Shown here one piece after another: positions 15,372 to 23,843 of a stretch of DNA of 39,988 nucleotides. The DNA lies in assembly GCA_030037065.1 (NCBI GenBank), contig JASHRW010000426.1, forward strand, positions 1-39,988, in the 5' to 3' direction. The translations under genes and the position numbers were made by a program. This DNA is from Xanthobacteraceae bacterium. GTDB taxonomy: Bacteria > Pseudomonadota > Alphaproteobacteria > Rhizobiales > Xanthobacteraceae. Every line of letters begins with the position of its first letter. Position 1 is the stretch's first letter. The notes beneath the pieces are model-generated. The model was not told where the DNA came from, did no database searches, and saw nothing but the letters and a program-made list of their open reading frames with translations.

Positions 15372-17704
15372 AGGCGATGACCCGTTCGCAACAATCAATC
15401 GGCTTGGGCGCGATGACCTTCGTCGGTCGCTCGCTGCCGCGGCTCGAAGACCGGCCGCTTGTCACCGGCCGCGGTCTGTTCGCCGCCGACGTCAATTTCG
15501 CCCATCAATTGCATATGCGCGTCGTGCGTTCCGCGCACGCCCACGGCCGCATCGTCGCGATCGATGCCAGTGCGGCCCGCGCGGCGCCGGGCGTCGTCGC
15601 GGTATGGACGTCGGCCGACGTAACCACCGTTCCGCCGATCGATTTTCGCCTCACCCGCATCGAAGGGCTCGATCCCTATCGGCAGCCGATCCTGGCCACC
15701 GATTGCGTGCGCTACGTGGGCGAGCCGGTCGCTGTCGTGTTCGCGACCGATGCCTACCTCGCCGAGGATGCCGCCGATCTGGTGAATGTCGAGGTCGAGG
15801 AACTGCCGCCGCTACTCGCCGCCGACGCGCCGCCCGGCGTATTCGGCCAAAATCACTCAACCGAAGTCGCCCTCGTCCGCAAAGGCTTCGGCGACGTCGA
15901 AGGTGCGTTCGCTGCGGCGCACGCAATTGTCGCGCTCGAACTCGCGATCGGCCGCCACAGCGGCGTGCCAATGGAGACGCGCGGCGCCATTGCACGGCAG
16001 GCGCGCGGCATCATCGAACTGCATGGCGCCGCCAAGGTGGTGCACTGGAACAGGGACGCACTGGCTCGCATGCTTGGCCGGCCCGCCTCCTCGGTGCACC
16101 TGCACGAAGGCCATGTCGGCGGCGGCTTCGGCGTGCGCGGCGAGCTTTACCCGGAAGACGTTCTGGTCTGCCTCGGCGCGCTGCGGCTTGGCCGCCCGGT
16201 GAAATGGATCGAGGATCGGCGCGAGCATCTTCTCGCCACCAATCATTCGCGCCAGGCCCATTTCCGCATTCGCGCCGCGGTCGACGCCGATGGCCGCCTG
16301 CTCGCCATCGACGGCGAGTTCTTCCACGATCAAGGCGCCTATGTGCGCACCCATGCGGCGACCGTCCCCGATCTTGCCGCCGCAATGCTGCCGGGGCCGT
16401 ATCGACTCGCCGCCTATCGCATGGTGGGGCGCATCCGGCTCACCAACAAAACGCCGTGCGGCACCTATCGCGCGCCGGGACGCTACGAGAGCACGTTCGT
16501 GCGCGAGCGGCTGATGGACGCCATCGCGGCCAAACTGAAAACCAACCCGGTCGAAATCCGGCGCCGCAATCTGATCGCCAATACCGACATGCCGTACGCG
16601 CTCAATTTCGACACGCTCGGCACCGAACTCACCTACGATTCCGGCGATTACGCCAAGCTTCTCGACAAGGCGCTGGCCGCAATCGGCTGGCTTGCGATGC
16701 AGGAGGAACTGAGGCGCCGCCGCGCCGGCGGCGAAGCGGTCGGCGTAGGCCTCGCGATGTTCGTGGAAAAAAGCGGCCTCGGGCCGTTCGACGGCGTGCA
16801 CGTCTCGATCGACGATAGCGGTGCGGTGGAACTCGTGACCGGCTCGGCGTCGGTCGGCCAGGGCATGGAAACCGCGCTCGCGCAAATCTGCGCCGATGCG
16901 CTGGGCGTCGACTACGCACGCGTGCGCGTGGTGCACGGCCAGACCGACCGCATCGCCTTCGGCATGGGCGCCTTCGCTTCGCGGGTGACGGTGATGACCG
17001 GGGAAGCCACCCGCATCGCCGCGACAAAACTCCGCGCCAAAGCGATTACCGCTGCCGCAGCGCTGTTGCAGGCCGCGCCGGAAGCGCTCGATGTCATCGA
17101 TGGCCGGGTGGTGAGCAAAGGCGCCGCGCATGGCCCCTCGGTCAGTCTCGGCGACGTGGCGAAAGCGCTCGCTCCGGCTTCCAGGCTGCTCGGTGACGCA
17201 AATCCCGGACTGAGCGCGGAAGGCTGGGTCGAGCAGACCCACATGGCCTATCCGTACGGGGTCCACATCGCCGTGGTGCGCGTCGACCGCGACACTGGCG
17301 CTGTCACGGTCGAACGTTATCTGGTCGCCTACGATATCGGCAAGGCCGTCAACCCGATGCTGGTCGAGGGCCAGATTGCCGGCGGGACGGCACAGGGACT
17401 TGGCGGCGCGCTGTTCGAGGAATTTCTTTACGACCCGAGCGGCGAGCCGGTGAGCGTCACCTTCGCCGACTACCTCATGCCGACCGCACGCGAGGTTCCC
17501 CGAATCGAAACGCTCATTACCGAGGACGCGCCGAGTCCGCTCAATCCGCTCGGGCTCAAAGGTGCCGGCGAAGGCGGCGCCAATCCGGTTGGCGCCGTCA
17601 TCGCCTCGGCGATCGACGATGCGCTTGGCAAGCCGAGCGCGGTTTCCCGGCTGCCGGTTTCGCCCGCGCGATTGCGTGAAATGCTCGCGCACCAGCCCTC
17701 TTGA
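15368..17704 (+). CDS. Xanthine-dehydrogenase-family molybdopterin-binding (large) subunit
   Basis: This is a 778-residue CoxL/XdhB-type catalytic subunit. It follows the family plan: RLEDRPLVTGRGLFAADV at the start, HVGGGFGVRGELYPED (GGGFG at 251-255) for cofactor binding, a GTYRAPGRYES loop, the ASVGQGMETALAQI glutamine loop, and near the end LKGAGEGG with the catalytic Glu. The active-site loop lacks the cysteine of true CO dehydrogenases, so this is a hydroxylase of an aldehyde, purine or N-heterocycle. The iron-sulfur and FAD subunits that normally accompany it are absent on both sides. The start overlaps the histidine phosphatase gene. Partners may be encoded elsewhere. Confidence 0.88.
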   Translation: MKAMTRSQQSIGLGAMTFVGRSLPRLEDRPLVTGRGLFAADVNFAHQLHMRVVRSAHAHGRIVAIDASAARAAPGVVAVWTSADVTTVPPIDFRLTRIEGLDPYRQPILATDCVRYVGEPVAVVFATDAYLAEDAADLVNVEVEELPPLLAADAPPGVFGQNHSTEVALVRKGFGDVEGAFAAAHAIVALELAIGRHSGVPMETRGAIARQARGIIELHGAAKVVHWNRDALARMLGRPASSVHLHEGHVGGGFGVRGELYPEDVLVCLGALRLGRPVKWIEDRREHLLATNHSRQAHFRIRAAVDADGRLLAIDGEFFHDQGAYVRTHAATVPDLAAAMLPGPYRLAAYRMVGRIRLTNKTPCGTYRAPGRYESTFVRERLMDAIAAKLKTNPVEIRRRNLIANTDMPYALNFDTLGTELTYDSGDYAKLLDKALAAIGWLAMQEELRRRRAGGEAVGVGLAMFVEKSGLGPFDGVHVSIDDSGAVELVTGSASVGQGMETALAQICADALGVDYARVRVVHGQTDRIAFGMGAFASRVTVMTGEATRIAATKLRAKAITAAAALLQAAPEALDVIDGRVVSKGAAHGPSVSLGDVAKALAPASRLLGDANPGLSAEGWVEQTHMAYPYGVHIAVVRVDRDTGAVTVERYLVAYDIGKAVNPMLVEGQIAGGTAQGLGGALFEEFLYDPSGEPVSVTFADYLMPTAREVPRIETLITEDAPSPLNPLGLKGAGEGGANPVGAVIASAIDDALGKPSAVSRLPVSPARLREMLAHQPS

Positions 17705-17812
17705 CGCCTTCTGCACCGCCGCAGGAATCGGGTAGGCCTTCAGGCGTTGCCGGACTATGTGTTTGGTACTGGAAGCGGAGAAGCCGACCGCACGCCGGCT
17801 GCAGAGAATTGA

Positions 17813-18523
17813 ATGCCGCCTGTTCAAGAGCGAATTGACACATATGATTGGAGCGCTATCGGCGCGGAGCTAAACGCCTATGGCTGCGCCATGCTGCAAA
17901 AATTGCTCAGCCCGCGCGATTGCAAGGAACTCGCCGCACTCTATCCGCACGAAGAGCCTTTCCGCAGCCGTGTCGTCATGGCGCGGCACGGCTTTGGCAA
18001 GGGCGAGTACAAATACTTCAAATATCCGCTGCCGGACTTGGTTGGCGCGCTGCGCTGCGCACTCTATCCGCATGCGGCCAAGATCGCCAACGCCTGGAAC
18101 GAACGAATGGACATCGACGCGTGCTATCCGAGCGCGCACACCGACTATCTGACAATTTGCCACAAGGCCGGGCAAACGCGGCCAACGCCGCTGTTGCTGC
18201 AATACGCGCCTGGCGATTTCAATTGCCTGCACCAAGATCTTTACGGCGAATTGGCCTTTCCACTACAGGCGACGGTGCTGCTCTCCGATCCGGCGCGCGA
18301 TTTCACCGGCGGCGAATTCGCACTCACCGAGCAACGTCCGCGCATGCAGAGCCGCGTCGAAGTGGTGCCGCTGGCCCAGGGTGACGCAGTGATTTTCGCG
18401 GTTCACAATCGTCCGGTGCAGGGAACGAAAGGCGCGTATCGCGTCAACCTGCGCCATGGCGTCAGCCGGTTGCGTTCCGGCCGCCGCCACACGCTCGGCA
18501 TCATTTTTCACGATGCGAAGTAA
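17813..18523 (+). CDS. 2-oxoglutarate/Fe(II)-dependent oxygenase
   Basis: This is a 236-residue soluble protein with the double-stranded beta-helix signature of 2OG-Fe(II) oxygenases. The proximal facial ligands are His140 and Asp142 in CLHQDLYGE. FTGGEFALTEQRPR lies in the core. VIFAVHNRPVQGTKGAYRV leads to the distal His at about 215, with nearby Arg residues (219-225) to hold the 2-oxoglutarate carboxylate. It should hydroxylate or demethylate a small molecule or a protein side chain using O2. It resembles prolyl-hydroxylase-like proteins in overall pattern. It lies 108 bp after the molybdenum hydroxylase on the same strand, and meets the alpha/beta hydrolase gene tail to tail. Substrate unknown. 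Confidence 0.8.
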   Translation: MPPVQERIDTYDWSAIGAELNAYGCAMLQKLLSPRDCKELAALYPHEEPFRSRVVMARHGFGKGEYKYFKYPLPDLVGALRCALYPHAAKIANAWNERMDIDACYPSAHTDYLTICHKAGQTRPTPLLLQYAPGDFNCLHQDLYGELAFPLQATVLLSDPARDFTGGEFALTEQRPRMQSRVEVVPLAQGDAVIFAVHNRPVQGTKGAYRVNLRHGVSRLRSGRRHTLGIIFHDAK

Positions 18524-18533
18524 GCGTGCGACC

Positions 18534-19394
18534 TCACCTCGGCGGCTTGTGTGCCAGCCAGCGGCCAGCCTCGGCGGCGGCGAACAAATCCGAGAGCGCG
18601 GCATTGAACGCAGCCGGCTCCTCGCTATTGATGTTGTGGCCGGAGCGCGGCACGACCAGTAACGCCGCACTGGGGACGACGCGCTTGAGAAACACGCTGC
18701 CTTCGAGGCAGGGATCGTCCTCGTCGCCGGCGATGATGAGCAGCGGCACCGCGTATTTCTTCAGGTCCGCCTGCATGTCCCAGAACGTCGGGCGCCTGGC
18801 TTGCACCATGGTCATGGTCAGCGCGTGGCCCTGCGCCGAATGCTCGGCGAGCATCTGCGCAAACTCGGCGTAGCCGCGCGGGTCCTTGTGCTTGTGCGCG
18901 TGGCGCATCGGCTGGTCGCCATAGATCGCCGCCGCCTCCGCCATGCCTTTCTCGGTGAACATCCGCGCGGTGTCGGCGGCGACCTTGCGCATATTCTCGC
19001 GCGCTGCCGGATCGGGCAACGAGCCCCAGCCGCAGCCGGCGGCGGTCACCGAGATGCAGCGTTGCGGATTTTTGATGCCGACGTGCAGCGCGGTGTAGGC
19101 GCCCATCGAATGACCTACCACGTGCGCGCGGTCGATGCCGAGCGCATCCATCAGCGCGATCACGTCGCTGCGCAAAATGTCTTGGCCGTAGCGCGCCGGA
19201 TCGCTCGGCACGTCGGAGGGTGGGTAGCCGCGCTGACTGTAGGTGACGCAGCGATGCAGCCGGGAGAAGTAGCGCATCTGCGGCTCCCAGGTGCGGTAAT
19301 CGCCGGCGTATTCATGGACGAACACCACCGGCGTGCCGCTGCCGGCTTCTTCATAATAAAGGCCGGTGCCGTCGGCTGTTTTGATCTTCAGCAT
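18534..19394 (-). CDS. Alpha/beta hydrolase
   Basis: This is a 286-residue hydrolase. The oxyanion region is VVFVHEYAGDYRTW (about 23-36), with HEYAG instead of the common HGxxG. The nucleophile elbow GHSMG has Ser96. The acid is Asp in IIAGDEDDP (about 222), and the base His is in SGHNINSEEP (about 256). These complete a standard triad with a cap region between. It is the last gene of a leftward run that begins with an Ntn-type hydrolase, and is 15 bp from the cyclase-family gene, so the three probably form an operon. The ATG follows a GGGGAGGGG site. Likely an esterase or C-C or amide hydrolase of the local catabolic route; the substrate is not determinable. Confidence 0.85.
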   Translation of the reverse strand: MLKIKTADGTGLYYEEAGSGTPVVFVHEYAGDYRTWEPQMRYFSRLHRCVTYSQRGYPPSDVPSDPARYGQDILRSDVIALMDALGIDRAHVVGHSMGAYTALHVGIKNPQRCISVTAAGCGWGSLPDPAARENMRKVAADTARMFTEKGMAEAAAIYGDQPMRHAHKHKDPRGYAEFAQMLAEHSAQGHALTMTMVQARRPTFWDMQADLKKYAVPLLIIAGDEDDPCLEGSVFLKRVVPSAALLVVPRSGHNINSEEPAAFNAALSDLFAAAEAGRWLAHKPPR

Positions 19395-19409
19395 GTTTCC
19401 CCTCCCCGA

Positions 19410-20261
19410 TCAGCGTCGCGTAATGGCGCGTGCCGCATCGCCGAGCGCTTCGACCGCCCCGTCGCCGGCGTCGAAGATCGCCAGAACGCGGCACGGGCAG
19501 GCCTCCAGACCTTCGTAGCGCCAAGGAAAGGCGCCGATGACGCAGCGCTTGCCGAGCACGCTTGGCAGATCGCCGCCCAGATTCTCGGCGTGGAGCAGTC
19601 CTTCTTGGAACGCGTAATTGTGGAACGGAAACACGTCGGTCCGCACTTTGCGGCCTGAGCGCTTATGCACGTATTCGAAGGTACCGAAATACTCGGCCGG
19701 CGGCTTGCCCATGACCTTCTCGAATTCGCGGGCGATGTCCGGCCGCATAGTGCGAATGGACGTGTTCATCGGGTGGTCGCAGGAGCCGGTGTCCATACCA
19801 AACCATTTGATCTTCTTTTTCAGCATCCATTCGAGCGTGGCGAAGGTCGGCCCCGGGTGATAGCAGAAATAGCGCACCAGATCCTGTTGGCGCTGTCCTT
19901 CGTAATATTTTTGCCAGCCGGTGTGCAGAATGAGAATGTCGCCTTCGCGGATATCGGCGCCGGTTCTTTCGATCATCTCCGGCGTGATGGCTGTCCAGTC
20001 CGTCACCTGCGGCTCAAGATCGACGACAACGCCGTGATTGATCAAATAGTCGAGCGGCAGCGAGGCCATGTCACCCGAGCGACCGTCAGTGGCGTGCATC
20101 GCGCCGTCAAAATGCGTGCCGGCATGTAGCGACGTTTCGATGCGCTGCGCCACGATGCCGACCGTCTGCAGGTTCTGCGCGTAATACATTTTGTTGCCGG
20201 CATATCCGACCCAACCGGGCGTGTGGATGCTCATCGTGTGAGAGAGGTCGACGATCTTCAT
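19410..20261 (-). CDS. Cyclase-family metal hydrolase (kynurenine-formamidase-like fold)
   Basis: This is a 283-residue protein of the family named cyclase (PF04199). Its mark is the metal-binding HAGTHFDGAMH at residues 46-56, which keeps the three His and the Asp of the usual HxGTHxDxPxH; Ala replaces Pro at 54. IKWFGMDTGSCDHP near residue 150 supplies another conserved loop. Members include bacterial kynurenine formamidase, isatin hydrolase and carbonic-acid-amide hydrolases, all opening or cleaving amide bonds at Mn or Zn centres. The sequence is longer than kynurenine formamidase, so I do not name it kynB. It sits between an alpha/beta hydrolase (15 bp) and the Ntn-like gene (12 bp) in one tight minus-strand unit. 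Confidence 0.85.
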   Translation of the reverse strand: MKIVDLSHTMSIHTPGWVGYAGNKMYYAQNLQTVGIVAQRIETSLHAGTHFDGAMHATDGRSGDMASLPLDYLINHGVVVDLEPQVTDWTAITPEMIERTGADIREGDILILHTGWQKYYEGQRQQDLVRYFCYHPGPTFATLEWMLKKKIKWFGMDTGSCDHPMNTSIRTMRPDIAREFEKVMGKPPAEYFGTFEYVHKRSGRKVRTDVFPFHNYAFQEGLLHAENLGGDLPSVLGKRCVIGAFPWRYEGLEACPCRVLAIFDAGDGAVEALGDAARAITRR

Positions 20262-20273
20262 GCAAATATCCCG

Positions 20274-21356
20274 CTATGCCGGCTGCAGAGAGGGCGCGAG
20301 TGCGATCTCGCAGAGCTGTGTCACCGGCTCCGGCAGCTCGGCGCCGGTGACATCGTAGCCGATGGTGCGCAAAAGTCCGCGGGCCGGACACATGGCGGCG
20401 GCGAGTCGCGTATAGGGATTAAGCACCGGCGCGCGCACCCAGTCGAAGCCGCGATCGGCAAGCGAGCCACCCCAGCCAACCAGCGACTCGCGGCGGGCGC
20501 GGCTGAAGCCTGCGGCTTCGGCGAACGAAGACTTGAGGAAGCGGCGGGTGCCGATCCGCCCTTCCCAGCGCGGCCGCTCCGGCAGCCAATCGTTGGCGGC
20601 GCTGGTGTCGTCCTCACGGGTGACGAAGCCCGTCTCAGTCCGCTCGATCACGCAATTTTCATGGGCCGCGCAGCCGATCAGCGTGAAAATTGCCGGACGC
20701 GCGATCGGCATTGTCTCCAGCACGCGCCGCGCGGCGCCGTAATCGCCGCAGATTTCAAACGTGTGGCGCAGAAGCTGATCCGGTGGCATGCGATCCGTAC
20801 ACTTCCAGCCGGCGAGCATATTCACCGCGAAGTCGTAAGGACGCAGCCATGGATGCGCGGTCCGGCGCCGCATCGGCGCCTGGTTGATACAGGCGGCGAA
20901 GCGAAACGGCGCCATCGCGGTGAGCGTTCCCACATAGCCCGGCCAAGTAACGCTGAAGAAATCGCCGCCGACCCCGCGCATTCGCGCCACTGCGGCGTGA
21001 CGGCCGAGCCCGCGAAACGGCCAATCCAAGGTACGCACCAGCCACGGCGCGCCGTCATGTTCGCGCGCCAGCGAAGTGCAGGCCCATTGATACGAGGCGT
21101 TGAGCAGCCATACGCCGGAAAAGCCGAGGACATCGGCAATCTGCGCAATCTCCTGCACATAGGGCGAGCGCGACTGTTTCAGAAAGCGCCGCGCCGCTTT
21201 GTCGAACAGCGGCAGCGCCGGCATCAGCGAGGGCGGGAAAAAGCCGAGGCAGGCATCGCGCAACGCCCGCGCCTGCATGGCGCTTTGTTGCGCGTGAAGC
21301 GGCGGCCCGCCGTCGCGAATATCAATGACCGGAATTGCCGGCGCTGCGCCGTTCAT
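20274..21356 (-). CDS. Acid-amidase/NAAA-like Ntn hydrolase
   Basis: This is a 360-residue protein. At residues 93-111 it has CTSLAREHDG followed by VRTLDWPF, aligning with the catalytic start of N-acylethanolamine acid amidase and acid ceramidase (CTS..., then ...R-x-LD). Cys93, Arg108 and Asp111 match the nucleophile, Arg and Asp there, with one residue less between them. Such enzymes cut themselves to expose an N-terminal Cys, which then hydrolyses amides. The remaining 250 residues include AGWKCTDRMPPDQLLRH, an Asn-rich ENCVIERTE loop, and a C-terminal NPYTRLAAAMCP. It is the first gene of a three-gene leftward unit. The substrate is unknown but likely an N-acyl or aryl amide. Confidence 0.65.
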   Translation of the reverse strand: MNGAAPAIPVIDIRDGGPPLHAQQSAMQARALRDACLGFFPPSLMPALPLFDKAARRFLKQSRSPYVQEIAQIADVLGFSGVWLLNASYQWACTSLAREHDGAPWLVRTLDWPFRGLGRHAAVARMRGVGGDFFSVTWPGYVGTLTAMAPFRFAACINQAPMRRRTAHPWLRPYDFAVNMLAGWKCTDRMPPDQLLRHTFEICGDYGAARRVLETMPIARPAIFTLIGCAAHENCVIERTETGFVTREDDTSAANDWLPERPRWEGRIGTRRFLKSSFAEAAGFSRARRESLVGWGGSLADRGFDWVRAPVLNPYTRLAAAMCPARGLLRTIGYDVTGAELPEPVTQLCEIALAPSLQPA

Positions 21357-21544
21357 GAAGAAGCCGTGCTAGAATGCATTGCACGCCTCAATGTGGCTGC
21401 CTCAGTTCCAAGTCAAGCAAGTCATCAAGCAAAATTGTCGAATGGGGCTTGCGACCGCTTGCAATTGCCCGCCAAGGGAATGCAAAATCGCCTTGCAAGT
21501 TGGTTGCGGGGGGCGGTCTGCTGGCAATTCAAGGAGCGAAATAA

Positions 21545-21868
21545 ATGACGCACTTGAAGTCGGTCTTTGTCGCTGCGGCGATCGTCAGTGCCGCCATGAT
21601 CGGTGGCGCGTCGGCGATGCCGGCCACCAATCTCACCCCAACCGTTCAAACAGCACCCGGATTGCAATCCGGCCTGCAGCAGGTCCGCTGGGTCTGCCAC
21701 TATGGGTGCTGGCACCACCGGGGTCCCTGGTGGGGGCCGCGCATCTGGTGGCCGCGGATATGGTTGCCGCGTATCTGGTGGCGCCCTGGTCCTCCATGGT
21801 GGGGGCCGTGGGGCTGGCACCGTCATTATTATTGGCGGCATCATTACTGGCATCGCCGGTGGCGGTAG
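21545..21868 (+). CDS. Secreted Trp/His/Arg-rich small protein
   Basis: This is a 107-residue protein. Residues 1-25 form a signal peptide ending in ASA. A short linker is followed by CHYGCWHHRG and then a strongly biased tail of about 50 residues built from units such as WWGPRIWWP, RIWLPRIWW and PPWWGPWGWH, ending HRHYYWRHHYW and HRRWR. The composition is extreme: Trp, His, Arg, Pro and Gly dominate. Similar short exported proteins occur in Bradyrhizobium relatives and remain uncharacterised; the two Cys near the start of the mature part and the His content suggest metal or envelope binding. This frame was chosen over overlapping frames because of the leader and an AAGGAG site before the ATG at 21545. 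Confidence 0.7.
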   Translation: MTHLKSVFVAAAIVSAAMIGGASAMPATNLTPTVQTAPGLQSGLQQVRWVCHYGCWHHRGPWWGPRIWWPRIWLPRIWWRPGPPWWGPWGWHRHYYWRHHYWHRRWR

Positions 21869-21901
21869 CCACAGCGACGCGGTGATAGGCGGCAAACCAG
21901 C

Positions 21902-22633
21902 CTACGCCACTTCCAGCAGCATCTCGGCAAGCCGCTCGGGCATGTCGATCATGACGTCGTGCCCGCACAGCACCCCGTAGGTCCGCCACGAGGGGTCGGC
22001 CTTCTTGGCGAGGTAGTACTTGTCGAAGGCCGGCTGCGGATATTGCGGCGCGCGGATGTAGATCTTTTTAGCCACGCGTTCGCGCGCGCCGGTGAGCTTG
22101 ATCGGCTGCAACTGCACGCCGACCGGGTGCGGCGTCAGTTTGGAGTCGACCCAGGCACGGTCCCTCTCGTTGACGCCGAATCTGGCAGCCGGTGGCGGGG
22201 GTTGAGAAATTTCGCCCTTGGCGACCGCCTCCATCGTGGCCTTGCGCGTAAAGTCGGAAGCGAGGTCGAGGCTTTTCTGGCCGTCCTCGGGCAAGAACGC
22301 ATCGATGAACACCGCTGCGGCAACCCGATCGAAGATTTGCTCGATCGCGCCGGATACCGGAAAGCCGGCATAAGAATGGGCGGCGAGCACGACGCCGCCG
22401 AGATCCTCCCACTTCACCAGATTCACGATATCCGCAATGTGGGTATCCAGGTTGATGTCACGGTGCAGGAGATGGGAGCGCTCGCCGAGCCCGGTCAGCG
22501 TCGGCGCAAAAACTCTGTGACCAGCTTTCTCCAAAAGATCGGCGACCCGGCGCCAGCACCAGCCACCATGCCATGCGCCGTGAACCAAAACGAAAGTCTT
22601 TCGCGCAGGAGTCGCCGCGCCGCCTGAAACCAT
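21902..22633 (-). CDS. Alpha/beta hydrolase (esterase, methylketone/salicylate-esterase-like)
   Basis: This is a 243-residue hydrolase beginning after a short tail with FVLVHGAWHGGWCW, the oxyanion and W-rich pattern of plant-type methyl esterases and related bacterial esterases. The nucleophile elbow is AAHSYAG with Ser87. An acid is expected in FIDAFLPEDGQ, and the base is His in CGHDVMIDMPERLAEML at the end. All triad members appear present. It lies 21 bp downstream of the SDR-like gene on the same strand. It might cleave an ester in the same pathway. The third hydrolase of this island (23844) has a different elbow, so they are not recent copies. Confidence 0.85.
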   Translation of the reverse strand: MVSGGAATPARKTFVLVHGAWHGGWCWRRVADLLEKAGHRVFAPTLTGLGERSHLLHRDINLDTHIADIVNLVKWEDLGGVVLAAHSYAGFPVSGAIEQIFDRVAAAVFIDAFLPEDGQKSLDLASDFTRKATMEAVAKGEISQPPPPAARFGVNERDRAWVDSKLTPHPVGVQLQPIKLTGARERVAKKIYIRAPQYPQPAFDKYYLAKKADPSWRTYGVLCGHDVMIDMPERLAEMLLEVA

Positions 22634-22654
22634 TGCCCAACCCCAGGTCTTATT

Positions 22655-23464
22655 TCAACGGTCGCGGATCTTGTCCATCAAGACCTTGTCCTGGCCGCCG
22701 TCGATCTCGATCATCGTGCCGTTGACGAAGAAAGCGAGATCGGAGGCGAGATAAGTGACCAGATTGGCAACCTCTTCACATTCGGCAATGCGGCCGAGAG
22801 GAATGCTCGACGGAGCCAGCTTGTCAGCTTCCTCGAAACTCAGATTCATATCGCGCGCCATCGCGTTGACGAGGCCGGTCCAGCGCTCGGTGCGCACCGG
22901 GCCGGGATTGACGGCGACAAAGCTGATATTGTCCTTACCGTACTGGCTCGCCAGCGACAGCGTCAGGTTTTGCCCGGCCGCATTGGCGGCGCCTGGCGCG
23001 ATCTCCCAGTAGGAGACTTTTACGCCGTCGTTGCCGATCAGGTTCACCACCCGGCCCTTCTTTTGCTTCTGCATGATCGGCAGAACGTGCTTCAAGCAGC
23101 GCACGTAGCCCATGAATTTGAGCTGCAGCGCGCCCGCCCAATCCTCCTCGCTCAGATGCTCGATGACCCCGCCAGGCGCCGATCCGGCATTATTGACGAG
23201 AATGTCGATCCGGCCCAAAGCGGCGTGCGCCTGCCGGATGAAATTCTCGGCGTCCGCCGGTTCGGTCAGGTCGGCAACGATGGGAACGATCTGACGATTG
23301 GTCGCCCGCGAAATCTCGGCGGCGGCCGCCTCAAGCGGCCCCTCGCGCCGCGCGCAGATGGCGACATCGACGCCTTCCTTGGCGAACGCCCAGGTAATCG
23401 CCTTGCCGATGCCCTCGCTGGCGCCGGTGACGGCCGCCTTCTTCCCGGTCATGCCCAAGTCCAT
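22655..23464 (-). CDS. SDR-fold protein lacking the catalytic Ser-Tyr-Lys
   Basis: This is a 269-residue protein with a clear short-chain dehydrogenase Rossmann fold. TGASEGIG at 13-20 binds the nucleotide, DLTEPAD is at about 65, and NNAG at 91-94. Beyond that the active site is unusual. The strand where the catalytic Ser stands reads NLIGNDG (141-147), and the YxxxK helix reads PGAANAAGQN (157-166), with Pro in place of Tyr and Asn in place of Lys. The C-terminus (NPGPVRTERWTG; FFVNGTMIEIDGGQD) is normal. It therefore may bind NAD(P) but not work as a typical dehydrogenase, or use another mechanism. The ATG at 23464 follows GGGAGGA; an upstream extension of 73 codons looks untranslated. Confidence 0.8.
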   Translation of the reverse strand: MDLGMTGKKAAVTGASEGIGKAITWAFAKEGVDVAICARREGPLEAAAAEISRATNRQIVPIVADLTEPADAENFIRQAHAALGRIDILVNNAGSAPGGVIEHLSEEDWAGALQLKFMGYVRCLKHVLPIMQKQKKGRVVNLIGNDGVKVSYWEIAPGAANAAGQNLTLSLASQYGKDNISFVAVNPGPVRTERWTGLVNAMARDMNLSFEEADKLAPSSIPLGRIAECEEVANLVTYLASDLAFFVNGTMIEIDGGQDKVLMDKIRDR

Positions 23465-23843
23465 CGCAATCCTCCCGACCCCATTCTTGACATTGCTTTT
23501 ATACCCGGCAAGCAAGCCAGAATGGCCGTGTGTGTCAACATCAGGCGCGGGTGGGATCTTAATGCTTACGATACCAAGCGCGCACCGGCGCGGCAGGAAG
23601 CGCCGCGCGCCCCGGTTGAGGCTATCAGAGCGGTGCCGAACCAAGGCTGTGTGGGGCACGCCAGCGCCAAACCATGGCGGCATGCGGACGATGCGGCGAA
23701 ACGGGCAAAAAAGTCAGCCACGCTCTATGGGAGAAAGCCCAAAAGTGTTTGGAGATCCTGCGCTGCCACAACTCGGTTGGGACGACCCATTGACGGCACG
23801 CCATCAAGATGGCCACGGCCATCCATCATGCGTCAAAGAACTT
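23465..23843. other. Spacer without recognised gene
   Basis: These 379 bp separate the SDR-like gene and the hydrolase at 23844, both leftward. A minus-strand TATAAA (23498-23503) stands 34 bp before the SDR start and could be its -10 element, but no well-spaced -35 was found. Short open frames here have no ribosome site and I do not accept them. Confidence 0.4.

Noticed and set aside
15857-17827. A 656-codon open frame on the minus strand opposite the molybdenum hydroxylase
   Set aside because: It is a GC-rich shadow of a well-supported gene. It has no family pattern, and its composition (Arg, His, Ala) is typical of antisense frames.
19410-20261. Naming the cyclase-family gene kynB
   Set aside because: It is longer than bacterial kynurenine formamidase, has Ala where Pro is typical in the metal motif, and no other tryptophan-degradation gene is present.
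23625-23822. A 65-codon minus-strand frame in the spacer upstream of the hydrolase
   Set aside because: No ribosome site, no conserved motif and a Trp/His/Arg-rich composition typical of a chance frame.
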